Assembly: GCA_964593065.1 (NCBI GenBank) | Contig: CAZQGO010000004.1 | Location: 62,001 to 126,000 of the forward strand | Source: CAZQGO01 sp964593065 | GTDB taxonomy: Bacteria; Oederibacteriota; JAAXVQ01 | Direction: 5' to 3' | Length of the DNA: 64,000 bases | Shown here: in pieces, positions 25,332-33,627 of the stretch | Layout of the letters: each line of letters begins with the position of its first letter | Numbering within the stretch: position 1 is the first letter of the stretch | The notes under the pieces: generated by a model | Databases searched by the model: none | Seen by the model: the letters and a program-made list of their open reading frames with translations, nothing else | Told to the model about the DNA's origin: nothing | Program-made: the position numbers and the translations under genes

Positions 25332-28326
25332 GCTTCGCCCCCGCGGGGGAACTCGGTTGGGCGGCGGGCGCTTCCAGGCCGGCGAGTTTCTCCTTGATCA
25401 ACTTGATCCGCTCCTGTGCGGACTTCCGCCAGCGCTTTTCCCCGGCCTGCCGGGCGATGCGGCGGTAGGTGTTGATCGCCGCTTCGAATTCCCCCGCCTT
25501 CTCCTGGATCTCAGCCACCCGCGCCAAGGCCGTCGCGGTCCAGCGGCCGGCCCGCGGATAGCGGTCCGCCACCTTGAGGAACTCACGGACCGCCGTGGAG
25601 GACTGACCCTGGCTCTGATACATGTCGCCAATCCAGAACTGGGCCTCGGCCGCCAAATCCTGGGGCGCATCCGTCGTGATCTTCTGGAAGGCCTGCCGGG
25701 CCTCCGCCCAGTTCCGGCTGTCCTGCAACATATAGCCGATGCGCATTTGTGCCCGGAAAGCCAGATCCGTACCGGGGTACTGCTCAATGACTTTTTGGTA
25801 GGCATCCCGGGCTTCCACGTTCAAATCCAGCCGCTTGAAAGCCATCCCGATGTTGAACCGGGCATCCGCCGCCAGCTTGTGCTCCGGGAAATCCCGGATG
25901 AACTGATTGTAGCTGTTGATCGCTTGATCGTACTCGCGCAATTTGTAGTAGGCGGTGCCGATCCAAAAAGCAGCCTGCTTGGACAGGTCCCGGTCCGGGT
26001 ATTCCTTGATCAACTGTCGAAACTGCGCCAGGGCCTCGGTATAATTCCGTTCCTGATAGAAACACCAGGCCTTCCAGTACAGGGCATCCGCGACCAACGG
26101 ACTCTTGGGAAACTTGGCGATGACCTCCTGGAATTCCCTTCTGGCCCTTTCGTATTTCTTCCGGTGGTAATAATGCTCGGCGACGCGGTACTGCACGTCC
26201 GCGGACAAAGAGCTTTGCGGGTACAACTGGATGAACTTGCGCGAGGCTTCCACCGCCTCCTGGTATTTGCCCTGTTGATAGAAGGACCACTGGATCCCGT
26301 AGAGCGCATCCGGCACCAGGGGATTCTCCGGATGGCGGTTGACAAATTTCTGGTAGGCCTCGACCGCCTCCGGGTATTGCTTGGCGTTGTAATAACAAGT
26401 GCCGATCCTGAATTCCGCGTCGATCACAAGATGGCTGGAAGGATACTTGGCGGCCATATCCCGGAAAACCCGGATCGCCTCCGCATAATTGTTCTGCCGG
26501 AACCAGGCCCAACCGCTCCAGTACAGCGCCTCACCCGCCAGGGGATGCCGCGGTTGCTCGCGCACCAGGGCCTGCCAGCGGGCGATGGCCTTGGCGAAAT
26601 CCTCCTGCCGGTAAGCGCTCCAACCGCTTTGGTACAGGGCCTCCGCGTATTCGCGCGTGCCGGGGTAGCGCCCCAGGACGCGGGTATAATATTCCTCGGC
26701 CTGCAGATATTTTTTTTGATTGAAGGCGATGTCGCCCAGACGCATCAGGGCATCCGCCTGGACCGGGCCCGCCGGATACAGGAGCAGGATGCGTTTGAAC
26801 TCCCGCTCGGCGTTCCCGTACTCCTCGGCCCGAAAATAGGTCCACGCAATCCCGGACTGCGCGAGGGCCGCTTCGCGGCTCAACGGGAAGCGGGACAGGA
26901 CCTCCTGATAGGCGGCCCGTGCCCGCCCATTGTCTCCCTGGCGGTAGTAGGCATCCCCCCGGCGCAACAGGGCTTCGGTGGCCAGGGAACTGTCGGGATA
27001 GGCGGCCAGCAAGGCCTCGAAGACGGCGAGTGCCTCTTCCGGCCGCCCCAGCTGCAACTCGCACCATCCCGTCCAAAACATGGCCGGAGGGGCCCAGGGA
27101 GTTCGGGGATACGAGGTGTAGACGTCGCGATAGGCCTGGGCGGCCGAGTCGTAGCGTTCCAGCCGGTAGAAGCCATTGCCGATGAGATAGAGCGTCTGCG
27201 CGCTCAACTCCGGGGAAGGATTCAACGTCAACAGGCGCTGGAAAAAATTGATCGCCTGGTTCTCCTGCGCCTGTTTCAGCCGGCACCAGCCCGCCGTGTA
27301 CAGGGCCCGGGCCGCGAATTTGCCATCCGGGAAGCGCAGCACCAGCGTCAGCAGGGTTTTAACGGCTTCGTCGTACTTTTCCTGCCCGGCTTGCGCCTGC
27401 CCGAGACGGAGCAGGGCCAGGGGGACGATGGCATGACGGGGAAACTGCTCCACCAGGCCGGCGAACTCGGTCTCGGCTTCCGCCGCCCGCCCCGCCAACA
27501 GCAGGGCCACCCCCTTGCCGTAGCGGGCGTAGGGCGCGAGCGCATGCCCGGGAAAGTCCGTCAATAATTTTTGATATGCGTCCAAAGCCTCCCCATAACG
27601 CTCCAGGGCGAGCAGGGATTCCGCGCGGTAATACCATGAATCCGGGATGAGGGGGGAGCCGGGAAAGCGCTGCTGGAAATCCGCGAACACCCGATCGGCC
27701 AGGGAAAATTGCTCCTGGCTGGCCGAAGTGCCGGTGTTGCCTTCCGCCTCGGCGCGCCCCAGGGCGTAACGGACCCGTCCCAGAGAGTACAATGCAAAGG
27801 GTGATAAGTCGGTATGCGGATAGGCCCGCCAATAGGCCTCGAATTCGGTCCCCGCGCTTTCCAGTTGCTGGTCGCGGAAAAGGGATTCGGCCAGCCAATA
27901 CCGGCTTTGCGGTGTCAGGTAGTGGCCGGGGTGGTCTCTCAGGAAAACCCGCAATTCCCGGATGGCGTCCCCGTACCGTCCGGCCAGGAAAAGGCAGCGG
28001 GCCAGGCGGTACCGGGCTTCGGGACGATACAGGCTGAGGGCATAGTAGTCCAGAACCCGGCGGAATCCCTCCTCCGCTTTCGCATACTTCCCTTCCTCGT
28101 ACCAGCTCTCGGCCCAGAGATACTGGACGTCTCCGGCGCGCGGATGATGCGGATACCATTCGATGAATTTCGTGAATTGGGTGCGCGCCAGTTCGAAGTC
28201 ATGCTGCTCATACAGTCCCAGGGCCAGGCGGTACATTTGTTCGGCGGGCATCTGCGCCAGCGAAGTGGTCGCGCCGAAAAGGCACAAGGCAGAGGCCAGG
28301 AGCAGGCAACGCCCGGATGGATTCAT
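25324..28326 (-). CDS. Exported TPR-repeat protein, 1000 residues
   Basis: Signal peptide (1-24, ...TTSLAQ) followed by tandem 36-38-residue tetratricopeptide units through to the C-terminus. Typical units read YDEAVKTLLTLVLRFPDGKFA, and QAEEYYTRVLGRYPGT; YYNAKQYPEAVEAYQKFV; and YDQAINSYNQFIRDFPEH. This arrangement resembles the periplasmic CpoB/YbgF and BamD-type scaffolds but is much longer. Its ATG overlaps the antiporter stop (ATGA) and its stop overlaps the barrel start, so it is in one operon with the TonB system. A scaffold linking the barrel, TonB and cell wall is an inference. Confidence 0.9.
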   Translation of the reverse strand: MNPSGRCLLLASALCLFGATTSLAQMPAEQMYRLALGLYEQHDFELARTQFTKFIEWYPHHPRAGDVQYLWAESWYEEGKYAKAEEGFRRVLDYYALSLYRPEARYRLARCLFLAGRYGDAIRELRVFLRDHPGHYLTPQSRYWLAESLFRDQQLESAGTEFEAYWRAYPHTDLSPFALYSLGRVRYALGRAEAEGNTGTSASQEQFSLADRVFADFQQRFPGSPLIPDSWYYRAESLLALERYGEALDAYQKLLTDFPGHALAPYARYGKGVALLLAGRAAEAETEFAGLVEQFPRHAIVPLALLRLGQAQAGQEKYDEAVKTLLTLVLRFPDGKFAARALYTAGWCRLKQAQENQAINFFQRLLTLNPSPELSAQTLYLIGNGFYRLERYDSAAQAYRDVYTSYPRTPWAPPAMFWTGWCELQLGRPEEALAVFEALLAAYPDSSLATEALLRRGDAYYRQGDNGRARAAYQEVLSRFPLSREAALAQSGIAWTYFRAEEYGNAEREFKRILLLYPAGPVQADALMRLGDIAFNQKKYLQAEEYYTRVLGRYPGTREYAEALYQSGWSAYRQEDFAKAIARWQALVREQPRHPLAGEALYWSGWAWFRQNNYAEAIRVFRDMAAKYPSSHLVIDAEFRIGTCYYNAKQYPEAVEAYQKFVNRHPENPLVPDALYGIQWSFYQQGKYQEAVEASRKFIQLYPQSSLSADVQYRVAEHYYHRKKYERARREFQEVIAKFPKSPLVADALYWKAWCFYQERNYTEALAQFRQLIKEYPDRDLSKQAAFWIGTAYYKLREYDQAINSYNQFIRDFPEHKLAADARFNIGMAFKRLDLNVEARDAYQKVIEQYPGTDLAFRAQMRIGYMLQDSRNWAEARQAFQKITTDAPQDLAAEAQFWIGDMYQSQGQSSTAVREFLKVADRYPRAGRWTATALARVAEIQEKAGEFEAAINTYRRIARQAGEKRWRKSAQERIKLIKEKLAGLEAPAAQPSSPAGAKHE

Positions 28327-29543
28327 GCCGTCTCCCCGGGGGGCTCGGGCGGAACCGGCTGCCCCTCCTGGCGGCTTTTCCGAGCACGGTGCTTACGCTG
28401 CAAATCCACGGCCCATTTCATGCAGGGCGGCATGAACAGCGTGGTCGCCATGCACATCGCCACGATCACTGCGTACAAGTCCGGGGGGATGAGCTTCAAC
28501 CGCCCGCCGAGCGCGGCGATAATCAGGCCCACTTCTCCTCGGGGCGCCATGCCGACGCCGACGATGAGCGCGCTGTCCCAGCCTTCTTTCAGGACCGCCA
28601 GGCCTCCGCCCAGGAGTTTGGTGGCCAGGGCCAGAACCGTCAGAATCACCGCCATGCCCACCACCCGCACATCGCCGAACAAGGTCAGATCCACACCCGC
28701 CCCCATGATGACGAAAAATACCGGCACCACCAGGTCCACCAAGGGTTCCATGCTGCGGTGGAGCCCGTATTGGTCCTGGATTTCCGCGAAAATCATCCCC
28801 GCCAAAAAGGCTCCGATGATGGCTGCCAAGCCGATGGCTTGGGCCAGGGCCGCAAGGCCCAGGCACACCAGGGCCGCGACGATTACCGGCATGTTGCGGG
28901 TCTTCAACCGTCCCAGCAGATGCCCCAGCCGCTTGGTCACCCCGCTCCCCACCAGCACGACCAGGAACACGAAGAGCACGGCCTGGAAAGTGATGGCCAG
29001 CAGCTTGGTGGTGGAAAAATCCCCCTGGCTGATGCCGGTGACCAGCGCCAGCACCAGCATGCCCAGGACATCGTCGATGACCGCCGCTCCAAGGATAATC
29101 CGGCTTTCGCGGGATTGCAGGAACCGGAGGTCCGACAGGACGCGCGCGGTGATGCCCACCGAGGTAGCGACCATGGCGGCGGCCACGAACAAGGCCGTTT
29201 GGATATGGTGGTTGATGGCGAAAACGAAGGCCAGGCCGGCCACAAATGGCAGCACCACGCCCAGCACGGCCACCCAGAAGGAAGCCCGGCCCACTTTGAG
29301 CATATCGCTCAAGCGGCTTTCCAAGCCGACTTGAAAAAGCAGAAAAACAACCGCCAGTTCGGACAGGATGAAAAGGATGTTGCTTTCGTGGATCCAGCCC
29401 AGCGCATGGGGCCCGATGATCATCCCGATGAGCAGCTCGCCCACCACGGAAGGCTGGTGCCAATGCTCGAAAAGTTCACCCACAATTTTGGCCGCACCCA
29501 CGATGATGAACAGTTCCAGCAGCGTGGCGGTTAAATTTTCCAT
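28323..29543 (-). CDS. Kef-type cation:proton antiporter (CPA2 family)
   Basis: A 406-residue membrane protein with about 12 hydrophobic segments of the NhaA/Kef fold. It has the characteristic AAAMVATSVGITARVLSDL and AAVIDDVLGMLVLALV (paired Asp at the ion site), and HQPSVVGELLIGMIIGP at the start. There is no TrkA-N domain at the C-terminus, only a short basic tail. Expected role: K+ or Na+ exchange for protons at the inner membrane. GAGGAGAGG precedes the ATG. It is the first gene of the TPR-barrel-ExbBD operon by 4-base overlap. Confidence 0.92.
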   Translation of the reverse strand: MENLTATLLELFIIVGAAKIVGELFEHWHQPSVVGELLIGMIIGPHALGWIHESNILFILSELAVVFLLFQVGLESRLSDMLKVGRASFWVAVLGVVLPFVAGLAFVFAINHHIQTALFVAAAMVATSVGITARVLSDLRFLQSRESRIILGAAVIDDVLGMLVLALVTGISQGDFSTTKLLAITFQAVLFVFLVVLVGSGVTKRLGHLLGRLKTRNMPVIVAALVCLGLAALAQAIGLAAIIGAFLAGMIFAEIQDQYGLHRSMEPLVDLVVPVFFVIMGAGVDLTLFGDVRVVGMAVILTVLALATKLLGGGLAVLKEGWDSALIVGVGMAPRGEVGLIIAALGGRLKLIPPDLYAVIVAMCMATTLFMPPCMKWAVDLQRKHRARKSRQEGQPVPPEPPGETA

Positions 29544-29751
29544 GCCTCTCCTCAGGTGCTTGCCGGCCTGGCTACGGCCCCGGGTTTTTCAAAAGATTAT
29601 GCGCATGAATCCTTCTCTCGTCAATCAAAATGGGGAGCGGGCGGATCCAACGAAAATTCCAAAGAAACCTTCTATTGGATACCGGCCGTCCGGCGGGGTT
29701 CCGCGAAAATGCCTTTTTTTCCCGGACGAAGCGCCGCCGGGGGCGGTGGAA

Positions 29752-30576
29752 TTAAGCCGTCGAACCGGAGGTGGGCAGATGAAAACGGTTTTGCAGAAGC
29801 CAATGGATCAAACGGCCGACCTCGGCGCGTGATTTCAAGTAATAACTGGCCTTGGTCTTGCCGATGCGTTTTTCGTTCCCGACCACCACACCCATGCCTT
29901 CCCGTCCCATGAAACCGAAAATTTCTTCATCGCTTTCATCGGTGCCGACATACACCACCAACGGCCGGCGGCGGGGCGAGGCAAATTTATTCCATAAAAA
30001 CATCGCGGCGCGGCCTTTGCCCCAGCCGACCCGGGGCCTCAAGGTCAACTCGTAATTTTTTTCCTGCAGGGTGAACGTATCCATGACCGGTGTCCACAGC
30101 TCCTCCATCACCAGCCGGGCGCGTCGCTGGTCGGCGGGCTTGGCCTGGGCCAGGTTGACCACCAAAGACAAACCGCGGTCTTCGTATTTAACCTCCTGGA
30201 AATCCGCCAGGCGTCTTTTCAGGGTCTGCGACATCTTGACCAGAGCCTGACTGGTGCGCTTGGCTTCGGCGTGCACGACATTCAGGTCAGGGCCGAAAAT
30301 TTCCAAACCGTTGTTGGCGATGAAATAGATCCCCGAAAAACCCACCAATTTCTTCAATACTTCGAGGGCATGGTCGCTGAGAATGATCAGGGTAAGAAAG
30401 GAAAATTCCGAAAGCTCCCGCAACTGTTCCCGCAAGTCGGAAGGCAGAGGCGTCCCGGCGCCCCCGGCTTGGGTTTTGACGATGCTGTCGTAACTCAGAA
30501 ACAGCAGCAGCCGGGTCCCGGCCTCCAGCCGCTGTTGGACTCCGGTTAAAATGGGTTTATTCAGCAGCCATTTCAT
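29752..30576 (-). CDS. Trehalose-6-phosphatase-like HAD protein, probable pseudoenzyme
   Basis: A 274-residue protein with the overall layout of trehalose-phosphatase (OtsB). The catalytic motifs are altered. Motif I, normally DYDGT, reads SYDSI: the nucleophilic Asp is Ser28, while the second Asp (30) stays. Motif II SGR reads SDH. The GNHGLE motif reads ANNGLE. Motif IV GDDxTDE reads GTDESDE. The lysine region GWGKGRA is kept. I chose ATG 30576; a TTG six bases upstream has a better-spaced GGGAG. No trehalose-6-phosphate synthase is nearby. A regulatory or binding role is possible. Confidence 0.75.
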   Translation of the reverse strand: MKWLLNKPILTGVQQRLEAGTRLLLFLSYDSIVKTQAGGAGTPLPSDLREQLRELSEFSFLTLIILSDHALEVLKKLVGFSGIYFIANNGLEIFGPDLNVVHAEAKRTSQALVKMSQTLKRRLADFQEVKYEDRGLSLVVNLAQAKPADQRRARLVMEELWTPVMDTFTLQEKNYELTLRPRVGWGKGRAAMFLWNKFASPRRRPLVVYVGTDESDEEIFGFMGREGMGVVVGNEKRIGKTKASYYLKSRAEVGRLIHWLLQNRFHLPTSGSTA

Positions 30577-30638
30577 AGCCAAATCTCATCTCCCGCGGAA
30601 CTCGGCACGCCTTTTAGCATAACACAAAACACCTGAAA

Positions 30639-31136
30639 TCAACAGGGTTTTCCCAGCACGCGGGCCTTGTCGTACAGCCTGCTTTCCACTTCCGCCAACA
30701 ATTCGATATCTTCCCGGTTGTAGAGCAGGAGCTTCCGGAGGGCAGCGGCATCTCCCCGCATTTGCCACTCCGACCAGAGTCGCATGGCTTCGAGTCCGTC
30801 CACGCCTTCGGATTGGCGACGCAGGCCCAGCTGCCGTTCCACGGCTTTCAAGCCGCCCTTGAGGGATAAGCGCCAGCAGAAATACATCAAATCCTGGTGC
30901 GCGAAAAGGGTTTTCAGGTCCAGACCCAGCCGCCGCTTGATCACGGGCAGGTCGAAACGGGCTCCGTTGTAGGTCTTGATCAGCTCCACCTCCCGCAGGG
31001 CCTCCAGCAGATTGCGGGCCGTCGCCTCCGGTCCCACCAGTTGACGGGTTCCCCAACGGGGCCGGAAGAGGCCAATCACGGTGATTTCCCCGGCATAGGA
31101 GGTTTCGATGTCCAGGTAGGCCGCGCGGGCTGGCAT
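30639..31136 (-). CDS. YprB-type DEDD exonuclease (RNase H-like fold)
   Basis: A 165-residue 3'-5' exonuclease-like protein. Key motifs: AAYLDIETSY (motif I DxE), KTYNGARFDLPVIKRR (motif II NG..FD) and LLYNREDIELLAE (motif III), matching the YprB ribonuclease H-like domain. The ATG at 31136 is favoured because AAAGG lies six bases before it; the upstream GTG is not. It follows the AAA ATPase gene by 9 bases. A nucleic acid trimming role is likely; target unknown. Confidence 0.85.
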   Translation of the reverse strand: MPARAAYLDIETSYAGEITVIGLFRPRWGTRQLVGPEATARNLLEALREVELIKTYNGARFDLPVIKRRLGLDLKTLFAHQDLMYFCWRLSLKGGLKAVERQLGLRRQSEGVDGLEAMRLWSEWQMRGDAAALRKLLLYNREDIELLAEVESRLYDKARVLGKPC

Positions 31137-31145
31137 GGTCACCCT

Positions 31146-32258
31146 TTAGAGCATTCGCCGGTTCAGCCAATGCTGGAAGAAAACATCCTGGATGGCATAC
31201 GCATCATCGCTTTTTTCCAAGATCTGCATGGCCAGCAGGCGTCCCAGGGATTTCTGTACCGTGGAAAAGCTTCCCAAATTGTGTTGGAGCAGGTAATCCT
31301 TGGAAAATATCTTTTTGCCACCCGCCGAAGCCACCGCACGCAACAGGTTCTTTTGATGCAGGGATAGATCCCGCCAAAGAAAAGTATAGAACACCGCATG
31401 GGTTTCCAGAATGGCCTCCAGCGTGTGGGTCAGGTTCTTCACCGAAATCACCTTGCTCGTGTGTCCGAGATTCCATAGTTCCCGGCAAATCAACTGGGTA
31501 AAGTGCGGATGGCCCCGCGAAAGCCTGAGGATTTCATCGATGACCGCTTCCTCGATGCGGTAACCCGTGTTCTCAAACCTGGTTTTAATGAAGGCCTTCA
31601 GATAGCGTTCCTCGATCTTGGCCAAGGGAAGATGCACGAAGCCGGCGAGGTCTTTTTCGGGATAGGGCTCGAGGCTGATCAGCAGATAACCAACGCGGGT
31701 GTGGGCACGGGCGATGATTTTGATACTTTGCCGCAGTTCATCGGGCAGATTGCCCCCCGCCGTGATTTCATCCAGGCAAACGATGCAAGGCCGCTTTTTG
31801 TACTCGGAAGTCAATTGGGAAAGCTCTAAAAGCGCTTGCGCCACGGCGGTATGATCATGCGCGCGGGTCAGGTCGATGGACAATTCCCCGTTCTTATCGA
31901 TTTTCAACACCAGCAATTTCTTGATATCCTCTTTCAGGATGTCCACGAAGCTGTGGAGTTCCTTGGTTTGTCGAAAAGCGGAACGCAGCAGTTCGGCTAA
32001 AAAAACCTCCATGAAACGGGGCAAGGAATAAGCATAATCGAAATCCACGTAGACCGTAATATTCCCCCGACGCTCAAATTCGGCCATCACCCTCCGGGCC
32101 AGGGACGACTTCCCGGAATATCGCGGTCCGGTCAGCAAGACGTTATGACCCACCATGAGCTCCGAGACCAGTAATTCCCTCTCACGGTAGCGGTCGGTAA
32201 AAAAATCGTTGCTGACGGCTTCCCCATAACGGAATGGATTGGGAATCAAGGTCGGCAC
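31146..32258 (-). CDS. AAA/STAND-type ATPase of the archaeal-ATPase (Orc-like) family
   Basis: A 370-residue P-loop ATPase: NPFRYG..V opening, Walker A GPRYSGKSS, Walker B PCIVCLDE, arginine-rich sensor region and a lid with RLSRGHPHFTQLICREL typical of archaeal ATPase/Cdc6-like proteins. The C-terminal ~70 residues form a likely winged helix (FSKDYLLQHNLGSFSTVQKSLGRLL). Start uncertain: GTG 32258 or TTG 32249, which has GAGG at better distance. A perfect TTGACA/TATTAT promoter lies just upstream. Its function is unknown; relatives often accompany mobile elements or toxin-like effectors, but none is seen here. Confidence 0.85.
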   Translation of the reverse strand: MPTLIPNPFRYGEAVSNDFFTDRYRERELLVSELMVGHNVLLTGPRYSGKSSLARRVMAEFERRGNITVYVDFDYAYSLPRFMEVFLAELLRSAFRQTKELHSFVDILKEDIKKLLVLKIDKNGELSIDLTRAHDHTAVAQALLELSQLTSEYKKRPCIVCLDEITAGGNLPDELRQSIKIIARAHTRVGYLLISLEPYPEKDLAGFVHLPLAKIEERYLKAFIKTRFENTGYRIEEAVIDEILRLSRGHPHFTQLICRELWNLGHTSKVISVKNLTHTLEAILETHAVFYTFLWRDLSLHQKNLLRAVASAGGKKIFSKDYLLQHNLGSFSTVQKSLGRLLAMQILEKSDDAYAIQDVFFQHWLNRRML

Positions 32259-32287
32259 CTCAGGTTCCGCTGATTATACCGGGAGGT

Positions 32288-32316
32288 ATAATATCGCGGA
32301 CCACATTGTTTGTCAA
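32288..32316 (-). promoter_or_regulatory. Strong promoter for the AAA ATPase gene
   Basis: Perfect TTGACA, 17-base spacer and TATTAT on the minus strand, placed 30 bases before the ATPase start. The HU terminator is immediately upstream. Confidence 0.75.
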
Positions 32317-32325
32317 GACCCGCGT

Positions 32326-32357
32326 AAAAAAAAGGCTGCCCTCATAGAGGGCAGCCT
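32326..32357 (-). terminator. Intrinsic terminator of the HU gene
   Basis: A perfect 11-base-pair stem (AGGCTGCCCTC paired with its complement, loop ATA) at 32333-32357 followed, on the minus strand, by a run of seven or more T residues. It lies about 30 bases after the HU stop. Confidence 0.92.
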
Positions 32358-32384
32358 GACAAATTTCTATTCAGAAGGATTTGG

Positions 32385-32666
32385 TTACTTGCTCAAGACT
32401 TTCGTTTTCAGATCTTTGCTGACTCGAAAACGAATGACGGTCTTGGCTGGCACTTTTACCATCGCGCCGGTTTGCGGATTGCGTGCCATCCTGGCTTTGC
32501 GGTTCCGAACAGAGAAAATGCCCAAACCCTGAAGTTTGTACTTTTTCTCCTTTTTGAGCACTTTAGCGAGCAGGTCATTCTGCGCATCGAGGACGTTGGT
32601 GATATCTTTCTTCTTAAGCCCTGTGGCGCTGACCAGCTTGTTAAGCATTTCACTCTTCGTTAGCAC
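32385..32666 (-). CDS. HU/IHF-family nucleoid protein
   Basis: A 93-residue DNA-bending protein. It has the helical dimerisation part (LTKSEMLNKLVSATGLKKKDI), the beta arm (GLGIFSVRNRKARMARNPQTGAMVKVPA; the RNPQTG turn with Pro for DNA intercalation) and VIRFRVSKDLKTKV. The start is the GTG at 32666, preceded by a near-consensus AAAGGAGGTG seven bases upstream; a GTG nine bases further up overlaps that site. It has its own promoter and terminator, so it is a single-gene unit. Confidence 0.95.
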   Translation of the reverse strand: MLTKSEMLNKLVSATGLKKKDITNVLDAQNDLLAKVLKKEKKYKLQGLGIFSVRNRKARMARNPQTGAMVKVPAKTVIRFRVSKDLKTKVLSK

Positions 32667-32735
32667 TTTTTTCACCTCCTTTTACTCTAATTTTTGAGAA
32701 GGTTGCCAAAGGAGTCTTTACTTCTCTAAGCATGA

Positions 32736-32764
32736 ATTATAAACGGACACTATATTTTGTGCAA
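32736..32764 (-). promoter_or_regulatory. Promoter for the HU gene
   Basis: TTGCAC, 17-base spacer and perfect TATAAT on the minus strand. The expected transcript has a leader of about 60 bases before the HU start. Confidence 0.75.
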
Positions 32765-32967
32765 GTATTTTTTCATTTCCCTGCATATTGTGGCCCGTAT
32801 CTGGGGTTGCATTAAAAAAAACTGTTATGGGTTGTGGTTTACGTCAATTCTATTCATTTCAATAGAATAATTCGCAAACTTCTACGCGCAGTGCGCCGTT
32901 GGGAAACCGTTCAAGTTCCCGGCGAATTCACCTCATCGGCCTCAAGGCTGGAAATCGCCCTAGCGAT
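32765..32967. other. Intergenic region upstream of the HU promoter, no gene seen
   Basis: AT-rich stretch between the HU promoter and the zinc-ribbon stop. I see no start with a ribosome site and no strong hairpin. Confidence 0.5.
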
Positions 32968-33165
32968 TTACTTTTTCTCCATGACCCTTCCGCAGCAATA
33001 AATAGCCCTTTCGGTCAGGCCCCATTTATCCACGCTCAATTCACGGCCGCATTCGTAACAGACCACACGGTCCTTCGCGGTCGCGGGATTTTTCGTGCCT
33101 TTCACTGCGGCTTTCCGTGCGGGCTTTTTGGCTGATTTCTTTCGGGCGACTTTTTTCTTGGTCAT
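32968..33165 (-). CDS. Small basic zinc-ribbon protein
   Basis: A 65-residue protein, not recognised beyond its pattern. The N-terminal half is Lys/Ala/Arg-rich (KKKVARKKSAKKPARKAA), like the tails of histone H1-like or nucleic-acid-binding proteins. The second half has CYECG and, 18 residues on, YCCGR, suggesting a one-zinc ribbon. The ATG has GGGAG upstream, and a TTGGCT/TATAAT promoter lies at 33223-33251. A nucleic acid-binding role is inferred from charge and Cys pattern. Confidence 0.7.
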   Translation of the reverse strand: MTKKKVARKKSAKKPARKAAVKGTKNPATAKDRVVCYECGRELSVDKWGLTERAIYCCGRVMEKK

Positions 33166-33222
33166 CGGTCTTCTCCCTTCGAACCTGATTGTGAATACCC
33201 CGACCCCCGCGGCGATGAATTA

Positions 33223-33251
33223 ATTATAAATTTCCCCATGGGAATAGCCAA
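33223..33251 (-). promoter_or_regulatory. Promoter for the small zinc-ribbon gene
   Basis: TTGGCT, 17-base spacer and perfect TATAAT on the minus strand, about 60 bases upstream of the start. The spacer holds a near-palindrome centred on CCATGG (33237-33242), a possible regulatory site. Confidence 0.6.
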
Positions 33252-33268
33252 CCCATAATTCACTTTTT

Positions 33269-33625
33269 TTATCGCTCGCGGTCTGCCTGGAACGCGTCGG
33301 GTATCAGCTGGGGGGCTGTCTGCGGGGATAGCGCGATGACATCGAAACGGCAGGGCCGTTTCGCCAGGCCCGGATGCGACTGTAAATAATGCTGCGCCGT
33401 GCGCACGATGTGCCGTTGTTTTGCTCGGGTGACCGCCTCCGCCGGGAAACCATAGCTCAAGCCGGACCGTTGTTTGACTTCGATGAAACACAGTACGCCC
33501 CCGCTTTCCGCGATGATGTCGATCTCTCCCGCGGGGCAGCGGTAATTTCTTTCGCGCAGGCGATAGCCGTGCGCCGCCAGGTACCGGGCAGCCAGGTCTT
33601 CTCCGCTCTTGCCGGCGGGATGCAT
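33269..33625 (-). CDS. yraN: YraN family (UPF0102) nuclease-like protein
   Basis: A 118-residue protein of a widespread family with a PD-(D/E)XK nuclease fold; its cellular role is not settled. It has the GKSGEDLAARYLAAHGYRL opening, the motif CPAGEIDIIAE (acidic), and VLCFIEVKQRSG (the ExK pair). It follows rnhB by 2 bases, the usual place in the trmD-rplS-rnhB operon. Confidence 0.93.
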   Translation of the reverse strand: MHPAGKSGEDLAARYLAAHGYRLRERNYRCPAGEIDIIAESGGVLCFIEVKQRSGLSYGFPAEAVTRAKQRHIVRTAQHYLQSHPGLAKRPCRFDVIALSPQTAPQLIPDAFQADRER

Positions 33626-33627
33626 GC

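Noticed and set aside
24961..27567. Plus-strand open frame of 868 codons opposite the barrel and TPR genes
   Set aside because: Antisense shadow caused by GC-rich codon bias; product is low-complexity Arg/Pro/Leu, no ribosome site, and both minus-strand genes are well supported.
31146..32258. Mobile element or defence ATPase
   Set aside because: No transposase, integrase, toxin or nuclease partner beyond the YprB-like exonuclease; composition is like the neighbours.
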